Assembly (NCBI RefSeq): GCF_029338335.1
Contig: NZ_CP119797.1
DNA: 64,000 bases
Direction: 5' to 3' (one strand)
Source of the DNA: Halomontanus rarus
GTDB lineage: Archaea > Halobacteriota > Halobacteria > Halobacteriales > Natrialbaceae
Part shown: piece by piece, positions 1 to 8,024 of the stretch
Layout: each line of letters opens with the position of its first letter
Position numbering within the stretch: the first letter of the stretch is position 1
Position numbers and translations under genes: made by a program
The notes under the pieces: model-generated
What the model was told of the DNA's origin: nothing
The model's database searches: none
What the model saw: only the letters and a program-made list of their open reading frames with translations

Positions 1-50
1 AGTCCGCGGAAACCGGACGACGGGTCGCGCTCGAGGAGGTGACGGCGTGA
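1..50 (+). CDS. C-terminal end of a Gfo/Idh/MocA-like dehydrogenase (partial, cut by window start)
   Basis: Reading from base 3, fifteen codons run to a TGA at 48-50 and give a tail (SAETGRRVALEEVTA) that resembles the usual C-terminus of Gfo/Idh/MocA oxidoreductases. The stop overlaps the GTG start of the next gene (GTGA), so the two are probably translationally coupled and transcribed together. Only the tail is visible, so the family call is an inference. Confidence 0.4.
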   Translation, partial: SAETGRRVALEEVTA

Positions 51-1036
51 CCCTTCGCGTGGGGCTGCTGTCGACCGCCCACGTCCACACGAACGGGTTT
101 GCCTCCCGGTTGAGCGCGCGAGCGGACGTCGAGTTCGTCGGCGTGACCGACGACCACGCCGAACGCGGTCGCGAAGCTGCAGAGCGGTTCGGCGTCGCGT
201 TCCTCGAGCCCGAGAACCTCCTCGCGTCGGTCGACGCGGCCATCGTCTGTTCGACGAACACCACCCACCGCCGCTGGGTCGAAAACGCCGCCGCCGCCGG
301 CGTTCACGTCCTCTGCGAGAAGCCCCTCGCGACGAGTCTCGAGGACGCCCGCGCGATCGTCGACGCGTGCGAGGCGGCGGGCGTCCGGCTCGGGCTCTGC
401 ATGCCCCTCCCGTTCAGCGTTCCCGCGAAGCGAGCGAAAGACGCCTACGAGGCGGGGAAGATCGGCGACCTCCGCGTCGCGGTCGGGACGAACCGGGCGT
501 GGTTGCGCGACCGCCACCTGACGGGCTGGTCGGCCAGTCCCGAACACTCGGGGGGCGGCGCGGCGATGGACCACACGGTCCACATCGTGAACCTCGTCCG
601 CTGGATCACCGGCGAGGAGGTCGTCGAGGTCGACGCGTCGTTTTCGACCATGCACGACGACCTCGAAGTGGAGGACATCAACGTCCTCTCGATGGAACTC
701 TCGAACGGGAGCATCTTCACGCTCGACGGCTCGTGGGATCGGCCCGACGACTGGGACTACTGGGGCGACGCGACGCTGAACCTGATCGGAACCGACGGCG
801 AACTCTCGGTCGACGTGTTCGAGCAGACGCTCAAACGCACTCGCGAGGGCGAGGGAATCGACGGCATCTACTGGGGTTCGATCCCGGACGACGGCCTCCT
901 CGAGGACTTCGTCGACGCAGTCGAAAACGACCGTCCACCACTCGTTTCGGCGGAAGACGGTCTTCGGGAGACTGCAGTCGTCCTCGCCGCGTACGAATCC
1001 GACGAGCGAAACGAACCGGTTACCGTCGAGTACTGA
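47..1036 (+). CDS. Gfo/Idh/MocA family NAD(P)-dependent oxidoreductase
   Basis: 329 residues, the usual length of the family, which oxidises or reduces sugars, inositols and similar polyols with NAD(P). The N-terminal half is a Rossmann fold; the conserved CEKP motif is at residues 90-93 with catalytic Lys92, and the C-terminal half is the alpha/beta substrate domain with HTVHIVNLVRW near residue 180. The nucleotide-binding loop at the N-terminus is GLLSTAHVHTNG, which lacks the textbook GxGxxG spacing. The GTG start overlaps the upstream stop, indicating an operon. Substrate unknown; the IclR regulators downstream are typical of sugar or aromatic catabolism. Confidence 0.88.
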   Translation: MTLRVGLLSTAHVHTNGFASRLSARADVEFVGVTDDHAERGREAAERFGVAFLEPENLLASVDAAIVCSTNTTHRRWVENAAAAGVHVLCEKPLATSLEDARAIVDACEAAGVRLGLCMPLPFSVPAKRAKDAYEAGKIGDLRVAVGTNRAWLRDRHLTGWSASPEHSGGGAAMDHTVHIVNLVRWITGEEVVEVDASFSTMHDDLEVEDINVLSMELSNGSIFTLDGSWDRPDDWDYWGDATLNLIGTDGELSVDVFEQTLKRTREGEGIDGIYWGSIPDDGLLEDFVDAVENDRPPLVSAEDGLRETAVVLAAYESDERNEPVTVEY

Positions 1037-1645
1037 CACAGAGCAGACTGTCGCGGACGGTGACCTCAGCTTCGGCGTTCAATTCGTCGCCTGAACCCGA
1101 TCACTGTGATACAGAACACCGCTCACACGATCGTACCGCTTTCGTGCAACCGGAGATCGCGTCGTGCAGGGCACAGTCTTGTCGAGAGAATGTGTATGGA
1201 TGTTCCGTATTACCGAACAGCCATGGTCGCCTCAGGAACGAACGACGGACACCCGTTTTCAAGGGAGAGGGGAGGAGTAGACGTCGGACCGAGAGGATAC
1301 CCGTCAGTGCAGTCGTTCATGTGGATTTAATCTCGATAGATATTATCAATATAACTAAAATTTCGAGCGCGAAACCGTGGTATATTCATAACGGTGTCGA
1401 CTTCGTATCGCAACTCGAGTTCGTTCTCTATTACCGAACGCATCGGTTATGATCGTTCTCCAGGAGATACTGGGCCCCGCTTCATCGAGGAGATACGTAG
1501 TGATTACAATCGTATGGTTGTAATTTGAAGGCGCGAAATACGATCCCGATCGTCTAATTGTGATCTACTCGATGCATCGCGGAGTGAAAGTGATGAGACG
1601 ACAGGCAGTCGACCCGATCTCGACGTTCGAGACGGGCAACCGCAG
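1037..1645. other. 609-bp intergenic region between convergent genes
   Basis: No convincing coding sequence. Both flanking genes end here, so no promoter is expected, yet the stretch is AT-rich around 1330-1390 and carries two copies of a GTTC-N6-TACCGAAC-like 17-mer (1202-1218 and 1423-1439), a 7-bp inverted repeat at 1503-1524, and a 17-mer (1523-1539) found again with one mismatch at 11553-11569. It may hold a small RNA or a gene relic. Confidence 0.4.
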
Positions 1646-2416
1646 TTAGGAGTACGTTACGTTGATTTCGATGATTCGAGCGGTGTCTCGGACGAGTTCC
1701 GGAAGCGTCGTTCGGAAGGTCTCGTCGTCGATTCGCTTTTTGGGTCCGGAAACGCTGATCGCACCCAGAACCTCGTCGCCAGCAGTGATTGGAGCAGCGA
1801 CGCACCGGAGCCCCTCGATACGTTCTCCATCGTCGAACGCGACGCCGCGGTCGCGAATGCGATCGAGACGCGAATCGAGCGTCGCGCGGTCGGTGACCGT
1901 GTTCGCCGTCACCTGCGGGAGTCCGTGTTCGTCAAGGATTTCGTTCCGTCGTGACTCGTCGAGGTGTGCGAGGATGCACTTCCCGACCGCAGTCGAGTGG
2001 AGATACACGTGAGTGCCCACGTGAGAGTCGGTCGTTACCGCTTGCTTCGCTCGCGCCTGATAGAGGTAGACGCCTCTCCCATCCTCCTCGACGATGATCT
2101 TGGAAGACTCTCCCGTTTCTTCAGCGAGTTCGTCTACTTCGTCCTTCGCGACTTGGTACAGTTGGTGCTTGACCCTGGCGTGACCGCCCAACTGGAGTGG
2201 TTTGAGACCGATCGAGTAGTGCCCGCCGCCGTTGACTAGGTACCCCTCGTTCGATAGCGTCCGAAGGTGGCTGTGAATCGTACTCTTCGAGCAGTCGAAG
2301 TGGGTTGCCAACTCCGTGACGCCTGCTCCGTCCCGTCGACGAATCTCGTCCAGAATCGCTAACGAGAGTCTCGTGGCCTTCACCTGACCGTTCGATGCGC
2401 CCTCGTTCCTGTTCAT
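1646..2416 (-). CDS. IclR family transcriptional regulator
   Basis: 256 residues from the ATG at 2416. N-terminal winged helix-turn-helix (about residues 10-70, with VTELATHFDCSKSTIHSHL as recognition region) followed by the IclR effector-binding domain (about 80-250, with STAVGKCILAHL and the closing VSGPKKRI). The frame is open further upstream to 2569, but a TATA-like element (2438-2445) lies about 25 bp before 2416 and the family begins here. It is divergent from a second IclR gene 287 bp away. Likely controls neighbouring catabolic genes; ligand unknown. A short palindrome overlaps its own start codon and could be an autoregulatory site. Confidence 0.88.
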   Translation of the reverse strand: MNRNEGASNGQVKATRLSLAILDEIRRRDGAGVTELATHFDCSKSTIHSHLRTLSNEGYLVNGGGHYSIGLKPLQLGGHARVKHQLYQVAKDEVDELAEETGESSKIIVEEDGRGVYLYQARAKQAVTTDSHVGTHVYLHSTAVGKCILAHLDESRRNEILDEHGLPQVTANTVTDRATLDSRLDRIRDRGVAFDDGERIEGLRCVAAPITAGDEVLGAISVSGPKKRIDDETFRTTLPELVRDTARIIEINVTYS

Positions 2417-2427
2417 ACACTCGTATG
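2414..2427. promoter_or_regulatory. Palindrome CATAC-N4-GTATG over the start of an IclR gene
   Basis: CATACACTCGTATG has 5-bp perfect arms and a 4-bp spacer. It overlaps the start codon of the minus-strand IclR gene, whose transcript is probably leaderless, so binding here would block initiation. Assignment as operator is inference. Confidence 0.35.
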
Positions 2428-2437
2428 TAGACGCATC

Positions 2438-2445
2438 CCTAATAA
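2438..2445 (-). promoter_or_regulatory. TATA-like box of the minus-strand IclR gene
   Basis: On the minus strand the AT-rich run GTTTATTA is centred about 25 bp upstream of the ATG at 2416, the normal distance for a leaderless haloarchaeal transcript. Confidence 0.45.
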
Positions 2446-2703
2446 ACGTTCCTTCTAGACGAACGAGTAGTCGACGATAACGAACCCAGTATCGACTGTC
2501 ACTTCTTCTCACGGAACGGCGTACGGGTAGACCGATACCGAACGGAGAGAACGAGTGAGGGAAGCACATCTCCGACAGTCATCCAGTCGAGTCGACTTGA
2601 GGACGATGCCCGCGTTACCGTCGAATGTCGACCGTTCGACATAGTGTGACGTGTTTGATCATACCAAATACTTATCTGTCCGGTAATCTCACTACTAGCT
2701 GGA

Positions 2704-3465
2704 ATGGCCGAGGCAAAAAATCCGGTTCAAGCAGTGCAACGAACGCTCGAGATCGTCGACGTCCTTCGCGACACCGACGGAGCCCGTGTCGTCGAGATCG
2801 CTGAACGAGTCGGGATGTCCAAGGGAACGGTACACTGTCATCTGGCGACCCTCGAGGAGGGTGGATACGTCGTCAAGGACGGTAACGAGTACAAGCTCGG
2901 ATTGCGGGTTATCGATCTCGCACACCACGCGAAGAATCGCATCGATATCTACGACCTCGTAACGGAACAGGTCGATTCGCTCGCCGAGGAATCCGGCGAA
3001 CTGGCGCTGTTTACCGTCGAGGAAGGTGGAGAAGGGGTCTGTCTCTATATGGCCACCGGAGAAGCGGCCGTCAAGACCGAAGTGTACGTCGGCTATCGTA
3101 ACGACCTCTATCACACGGCCGTCGGGAAGGCGATGCTCGCGTTCATGCCGGCCGAACGGCGTGACCGTATCATCGAGGAAACCACGTTCGAAGCGATCAC
3201 GCCGAATACGATCATCGACGAAGTAGAGTTACGCGAGGAACTCGAGTCGATTCGCGAGGAGGGGCTCGCGTACAACTACAGCGAATCCATCCACGGACTG
3301 GTCGGCGCCGGCGCACCGATCCGCGATCAGGACGGGACGGTGTACGGGGCGATCAGCGTTATCGGTCCCGCCAGACGAATGGACAACGAGCGACTCGAGA
3401 ACGACATTCCGGAGATGATTCGACGAGCAGTCAACATCGTCGAAATCAATATCACGTCACTCTAA
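2704..3465 (+). CDS. IclR family transcriptional regulator
   Basis: 253 residues. Same architecture as the divergent neighbour: winged helix (about residues 8-65, VVEIAERVGMSKGTVHCHL) and IclR effector domain (HTAVGKAMLAFM near 137, SVIGPARRM near 220). The two proteins are clearly paralogous but diverged, so they may sense different ligands or form a regulatory pair across the shared 287-bp promoter region. ATG at 2704 is preceded by an AT-rich TATA candidate (about 2666-2675). Typical role: repressor or activator of catabolic operons. Confidence 0.9.
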   Translation: MAEAKNPVQAVQRTLEIVDVLRDTDGARVVEIAERVGMSKGTVHCHLATLEEGGYVVKDGNEYKLGLRVIDLAHHAKNRIDIYDLVTEQVDSLAEESGELALFTVEEGGEGVCLYMATGEAAVKTEVYVGYRNDLYHTAVGKAMLAFMPAERRDRIIEETTFEAITPNTIIDEVELREELESIREEGLAYNYSESIHGLVGAGAPIRDQDGTVYGAISVIGPARRMDNERLENDIPEMIRRAVNIVEINITSL

Positions 3466-3748
3466 TCGGTTCGTCTGCTCGTGAAATCCTCGGTTTCGAC
3501 GAATTCTCGTCCGCTGTGATCCCATAAACGGACTGGTGACGGCGGCGAGAGGTGTCCGTTTGACGTGTCGAAACGCGTCGTTTCTCCTCGCCAGATCTCA
3601 GTTCGTCGATTCGCTACCGGGCTGGCCACAGAGACGATGCCAGACTGTTTTACACTGTGAAACTCGTCGCGAGCGGTGACGACGAACGATCGTCCGTGGG
3701 GGTGACCACCAACTCTATTATCCATCCCACGAACAACGTGTCTATCGA

Positions 3749-4609
3749 ATGTTCGAGTTACGATCGCTGACGGCCGACGACCTCGAGGACGCGATGGAAC
3801 TGTCCACGCAAGCTGGGTGGAATCAGATCGACGCGGACTGGGAACGATTCCTCGCCCGCTGCCCAGAGGGCTGTTTTGCGGGAACGGTCGACGGAGACCT
3901 CGTCGCGACGACGACGGTGAGTACGTACGGCGACGACGTCAGTTGGATCGGGATGGTGCTCGTCGACGAAGCCCATCGAAGCCAGGGCTACGGTAGTCGG
4001 ATGTTCGAACGCGGCCTCGAATACGCACGAGAACACGGCGGGGACATCGTCGGGCTCGATGCAACGCATCTCGGAGAGCCGATCTATCAGAAGTACGGAT
4101 TCGAGGGTGTGACGACAGTTTACCGGTGGCAAGGATCGGTCGATGAACCCACCGATACTGACGACCGGGAACGGGACGGACGAGTAGAGCCCCTCACCGC
4201 GCAGGACCTCGACGCCGTCTGTGAATTCGACCAGAGCCACGTCGAGACGGACCGAAGCGACCTCCTCCGAACGCTCGTCGCCGAATCGGACGTTCGCGGA
4301 TTCTACTCGCGTGGATCGAACGGAATCGACGGCTACGCGGTCGTTCGCCCAGGTCGAAGGAACTGGCAAATCGGGCCGGTCGTAACGGCCGACCCGAGTG
4401 CGACCGAATCACTACTTCGGAATATCTCGACATCGTTCGACGGGCGCGACGTCATCGTCGATGCACCAGACCGGGATGCAGTCTCCTCGTCGCTCGACGC
4501 GATCGGTCTTTCGCGGGAGCGAGAGCTCGTCCGCATGACCTATCCCGAGCCAGAGCCCGCGTTGCTTACCGACTCCGTTCGGGCGTTCGTCGACTTCGCG
4601 TTCGGATAG
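3749..4609 (+). CDS. GNAT family N-acetyltransferase with second acetyltransferase-like domain
   Basis: 286 residues. The N-terminal GNAT domain (about residues 1-130) has the acetyl-CoA pyrophosphate-binding motif RSQGYG (77-82) and ends with the family's YQKYGF. A second domain (about 150-280) resembles the C-terminal GNAT-like domain of YitH-type proteins and lacks an obvious acetyl-CoA loop. Such proteins acetylate amino groups of small molecules or protein N-termini; the substrate cannot be read from sequence. Monocistronic, 283 bp after the IclR gene and on the opposite strand from RidA. Confidence 0.85.
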   Translation: MFELRSLTADDLEDAMELSTQAGWNQIDADWERFLARCPEGCFAGTVDGDLVATTTVSTYGDDVSWIGMVLVDEAHRSQGYGSRMFERGLEYAREHGGDIVGLDATHLGEPIYQKYGFEGVTTVYRWQGSVDEPTDTDDRERDGRVEPLTAQDLDAVCEFDQSHVETDRSDLLRTLVAESDVRGFYSRGSNGIDGYAVVRPGRRNWQIGPVVTADPSATESLLRNISTSFDGRDVIVDAPDRDAVSSSLDAIGLSRERELVRMTYPEPEPALLTDSVRAFVDFAFG

Positions 4610-4695
4610 ACGCCACTCGAACGAATCGGTCGCGAGTACCTCTGCAGACCACCCTCCCGATAAAGAAGAACGCGAACGGCACCGGCAGTAACGCG

Positions 4696-5070
4696 TTACT
4701 GTGCCGCGACGACTTCGATTTCGACGCCGATGTCGATCGGGAGTTCCGACACTTCGACTGCACATCGCGCCGGGAACGGTTCGGACATATATTCGGCGTA
4801 CACCTCGTTCACCGCGTCGTAGTTGTCCATATCCGTGACGTAGACGTTCGCTTTCACGACGTTGTCCAGCGACGTGCCGGCGGCCTCGAGGATGGCAGAG
4901 ATGTTGTCGAGCGTCTGGGCCGTCTGCTCTTGGATGTCCTCGACTTCGACCTCTCTCGTTTCAGGGTTCGCAGGTCCCTGACCGGAGACGTAAATCGTGT
5001 CTCCGTATCGAATCGCTTGCGAGTACGGACCGATACTGGCGGGTGCATCGTCGGTACTGATTTCCTCCAT
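4696..5070 (-). CDS. RidA family reactive-intermediate deaminase
   Basis: 124 residues, normal for RidA/YjgF/YER057c proteins, which hydrolyse reactive enamine/imine intermediates released by PLP enzymes. Diagnostic features: IGPYSQAI near residue 13, the ARCAVEVSELP block with the carboxylate-binding Arg102, and the C-terminal IEVVAA. Cytosolic trimer in characterised homologues. It converges on the GNAT gene (86 bp between stops). No operon partner, although a DegT-type PLP aminotransferase lies 3 kb away. Confidence 0.93.
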   Translation of the reverse strand: MEEISTDDAPASIGPYSQAIRYGDTIYVSGQGPANPETREVEVEDIQEQTAQTLDNISAILEAAGTSLDNVVKANVYVTDMDNYDAVNEVYAEYMSEPFPARCAVEVSELPIDIGVEIEVVAAQ

Positions 5071-5332
5071 GCATCTGGGCCGACGGAGACTCGTCGTATA
5101 AATCCACCTCTTCGACGGTCGGTTAGACTCGAGTCCCGACGACGGTGGCTCGCGGGCTTGGCTCGTGGGGCATTCGAGCGGGTCGAGACCGGCGAATCCG
5201 GTGGGATGTGTTCTTCAGTCATCCAGTATTCGTCGCGTTCTATCACAGATAACCAGAAAAATCTCTATAAACAAGCACCTATTTATAATTTCGGCCAATT
5301 ATGTCCCTTATAACTGACCATACAACAAATAA

Positions 5333-5340
5333 CTATTTAT
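5333..5340 (+). promoter_or_regulatory. TATA box of the PQQ-propeller lipoprotein gene
   Basis: CTATTTAT lies 24-31 bp upstream of the ATG at 5364 within a very AT-rich stretch (5270-5340), fitting a leaderless archaeal promoter. Confidence 0.55.
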
Positions 5341-5363
5341 GGTAAGAGGACAAACGTGTTCGT

Positions 5364-5960
5364 ATGGAAACTAACTATCGGTCCGACGTTCGGAGCTACT
5401 CGCGCCGAGCCGTCCTCCTCGGCGTTGGCGGTATCGGTGTAACCGCTCTCGCCGGCTGTCTCACCAGCGGCGACGGCGACGGCGACGACTGGCCGATGTC
5501 TCGAGCGACCGCTGCCAACACCGGGTACACGTCGGCGTCCGGTCCGGTCGATGCGCTCGAAGCGGACTGGGAGTGGTCGTTCGATCCGGAGGACGAGGAG
5601 GTCCGAAACGCCACATACTCCTCCCCCGTCGTCGTCGATGATGCCGTTCTGGCGACCTGCAACGTCGTGACCGGTACCGGAACCGAACTCGAGCGCTCCA
5701 GCCATCTCGTCGCGCTCGAGGCCGGCGGGTCTGTGCAATGGACGGTAGACGTTCCATCGATCGATCCGAGTCCGGTCGTCGCCGACGGTGTCGTCTACGT
5801 TCGGGACTCCGTCCGAGAGAACACGGTCACCGCTCACGATGCCGAAGACGGGACGAAGCTCACCGACGGAGACCTGAACGGGAACGCACTCGATCCGGCG
5901 GTCGCCCACGGCCGCTACTACTACGGGTCCGACGACGGTATCACCGCACTGACCGAGTGA
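5364..5960 (+). CDS. Short PQQ-like beta-propeller lipoprotein
   Basis: 198 residues. The N-terminus has twin arginines (SRRAVLLGVGG) and a lipobox ALAGC followed by a Gly/Asp linker, so it is probably Tat-exported and lipid-anchored outside the cell. The mature part starts with DWPMSRATAANTGY, the hallmark of PQQ-like (quinoprotein-fold) propeller proteins, and has repeated VV(A/V)DG(V)VY strands. Family members are usually near 400 residues with 6-8 blades; this one stops after about four, with no in-frame continuation, so it is either a truncated gene or a small variant. Function unknown. Confidence 0.72.
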   Translation: METNYRSDVRSYSRRAVLLGVGGIGVTALAGCLTSGDGDGDDWPMSRATAANTGYTSASGPVDALEADWEWSFDPEDEEVRNATYSSPVVVDDAVLATCNVVTGTGTELERSSHLVALEAGGSVQWTVDVPSIDPSPVVADGVVYVRDSVRENTVTAHDAEDGTKLTDGDLNGNALDPAVAHGRYYYGSDDGITALTE

Positions 5961-6140
5961 TCGACGATCCGGGACGGCGGGGAGCGTCCACTCGAGTTCG
6001 GACCGTACTCGAGGGGCGCCGGTCGCAGCCGAGTGGGACGGTCCCCTGTACTCGTCCTCTCCGAGACGGTGGTGGTTTCGACGCCTCTCACGTACCGAGG
6101 GCCGAAGAGTTAAGCCCGATCGATACGTCGGGCAAAAAAG

Positions 6141-7229
6141 ATGACCGAGGCTAACGTCGATACGATGACCTACGAGGAGGCCGTCGAACGCATCCCCGAC
6201 GAACGTCCACCGGAGTTCTGGGTCGGGAGTCTCGAGGAACTCGACGATCGACTGACCGAACTCGACCGCGGCGAGGTCGACGAACTGGCTACCTCGCCCG
6301 GCGGCCGATCCGTTCGTCTCGTCACCTACGGTGACTCCGAGGAATTCGAGTCGCGAGCGAACTTCAATTCCGCCGTCGCCGCTCGAGATCCGACGAAGTA
6401 CGCGGACCGGTCCGAGCGGGAGAAACCGGTCGTCTTCTTCGTCGGACCCGTTCACGGCCACGAGGTCGAGGGATTGACCGGGCTCTGCAACCTGCTGTCG
6501 ATTATGGAGACGGGACGCGATCTACGAGGGCGAGAGCAGTCGACCCTCCGCGAACTCGCGGACGAGTGTCGCGTCGTGATCCTTCCGTGCGGAAATCCGG
6601 ACGGACTCGCTCGGTTCGAGCCGGACTCGTTGCGCGGTCTGACTCTGGCCGACCTCGAGTTCTGGGGGCAGGGGACGTGGGCGGACGACGGACTCATCGG
6701 GTGGCCCGACGCCAAGCAACGACACCCGATGACCGGCGACGACGTCGGGTTCCTCGGCTGTTACTTCAACGACGACGGCGTCAACCCGATGCACGACGAG
6801 TTCTTCGACCCGATGGGGCCCGAAGCGCCGGCGATCCTCGAGACGGTCCGTCGGGAAGCGCCCGACGTGACGGTTTCGCTCCACAGTCACGGCTATCCGC
6901 CGACGTTCCACAGAACGAAGTACGTCCCGACGGACGTCCAGGCGGATTCGCGAGCGGTTCACCGGGAGTACAATACGCTGCTCGCGAAACTCGACGTTCC
7001 CCGGCTGAACCTGCACGACGTCGCCGCGGAGAGCGGCCGTCCGCCGCCGTACTTCAACCTCGTGAGCGCCGCCTACCACGTGAGCGGTACCACCGGCATC
7101 CTCCACGAGTGCCCGCACGGGTTGACCGACGAGGACATGTGCGACATCTCCCACGAGGGCATTCTGGACGCGCAGCTAGCACTCTACGAAGCCGTGTTTC
7201 AACACGCGGTCGAGCCTGCAGAACCCTGA
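6141..7229 (+). CDS. M14-family zinc carboxypeptidase / amidohydrolase
   Basis: 362 residues. Zinc ligands of the M14 fold are visible: HGHE (His105 and Glu108), LHSH (His248/His250) and the catalytic-type glutamate in GILHECPHG (Glu323). The sequence before the first motif is an N-terminal segment of about 95 residues. No signal peptide, so it is probably cytosolic and acts on small peptides or amide conjugates. The same fold includes succinylglutamate desuccinylases, so the substrate may not be a peptide. It follows the PQQ lipoprotein by 180 bp on the same strand. Confidence 0.82.
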   Translation: MTEANVDTMTYEEAVERIPDERPPEFWVGSLEELDDRLTELDRGEVDELATSPGGRSVRLVTYGDSEEFESRANFNSAVAARDPTKYADRSEREKPVVFFVGPVHGHEVEGLTGLCNLLSIMETGRDLRGREQSTLRELADECRVVILPCGNPDGLARFEPDSLRGLTLADLEFWGQGTWADDGLIGWPDAKQRHPMTGDDVGFLGCYFNDDGVNPMHDEFFDPMGPEAPAILETVRREAPDVTVSLHSHGYPPTFHRTKYVPTDVQADSRAVHREYNTLLAKLDVPRLNLHDVAAESGRPPPYFNLVSAAYHVSGTTGILHECPHGLTDEDMCDISHEGILDAQLALYEAVFQHAVEPAEP

Positions 7230-7308
7230 ACGGGTCACCGACTATGGCCACACGTACCGCGACCGAATCCGCGATACCCAGTCGGGCGATCGTCGACGGG
7301 TAGAACGG

Positions 7309-7767
7309 TCACTCCGACATCGTGACGACGTACCCGTCGAAGTTGAGGATGACGGATTGGGCAGTGTCGCCGAATATCGCCTTCCCGGTCGGGCTCCGTC
7401 GACGTCCCATGAGGAAGACGTAATCGCAGTCGTTCTCCGCTGCGACCTCGAGAATCGCGTCGGCCCGATCGGACTCGTCATCGACGAACTTCCCGATCGC
7501 CTCGGTCTCGATATCGAGGTCCGAGAGCAGGTCCGCGATGGCGGTCTGTGCGACTTCTTTTGCGTACGCGACCGGTCCGAGATCGTACGATGATCCCTCG
7601 ACCGCTTCTATCGTTCCCAGCACCTCGGCGTCCTTCTCGTACTCCGACTCCGTGACGACCGTCAGGACGGTCAGCGGGGAATCCGTGTTGGCCGCGAGTT
7701 CGCCGGCCTCGCGGATGATCTCGACGACGTTCTCGCTCGAGTCTGTTACCACGAGTGGTCGTTCCAT
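7309..7767 (-). CDS. Universal stress protein, UspA family
   Basis: 152 residues from ATG 7767. The fold begins with RPLVVTDSS and contains VAAENDCDYVFLMGRR followed by a glycine/threonine loop (SPTGKAIFGDTAQSVI) that matches the G-2x-G-9x-G ATP-binding signature of ATP-binding Usp proteins. Start chosen because a TATA element on the minus strand (about 7790-7798) sits 25-30 bp upstream, although the frame is open to 8025. Cytosolic stress or signalling protein. Convergent with the M14 gene and divergent from the DegT gene. Confidence 0.9.
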   Translation of the reverse strand: MERPLVVTDSSENVVEIIREAGELAANTDSPLTVLTVVTESEYEKDAEVLGTIEAVEGSSYDLGPVAYAKEVAQTAIADLLSDLDIETEAIGKFVDDESDRADAILEVAAENDCDYVFLMGRRRSPTGKAIFGDTAQSVILNFDGYVVTMSE

Positions 7768-7789
7768 ACCGGACACATCGAAGAACACA

Positions 7790-7798
7790 TATTTATCA
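7790..7798 (-). promoter_or_regulatory. TATA box of the UspA gene
   Basis: The minus strand reads GATAAATATG here, centred about 27 bp upstream of the ATG at 7767, consistent with a leaderless transcript. Confidence 0.5.
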
Positions 7799-8024
7799 CT
7801 TTTGTAGGTTAACGATCGAATTCTGGTGGCCCGAACCGCGTCGGGACCGTCCCTCGAACGTGTCGGTCGCGTGTCGACTCTCTCGAGTGTCGAGTACAGG
7901 CGGTCGAGACGGATACTTCGATCCACGAGGATGTGTAAGTGACCGGTATCTATATTGCGGTCAAACTCCGTAGTCGAACGTGGATCAGTATGATACACTC
8001 GTTTGAGGAGATGATAGCAGGCCA

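Noticed and set aside
367..1452. 361-codon open frame on the plus strand
   Set aside because: It overlaps the Gfo/Idh gene in another frame and is dominated by Arg, Gly and Pro, the usual shadow of GC-rich coding DNA; the part after 1036 is also not protein-like.
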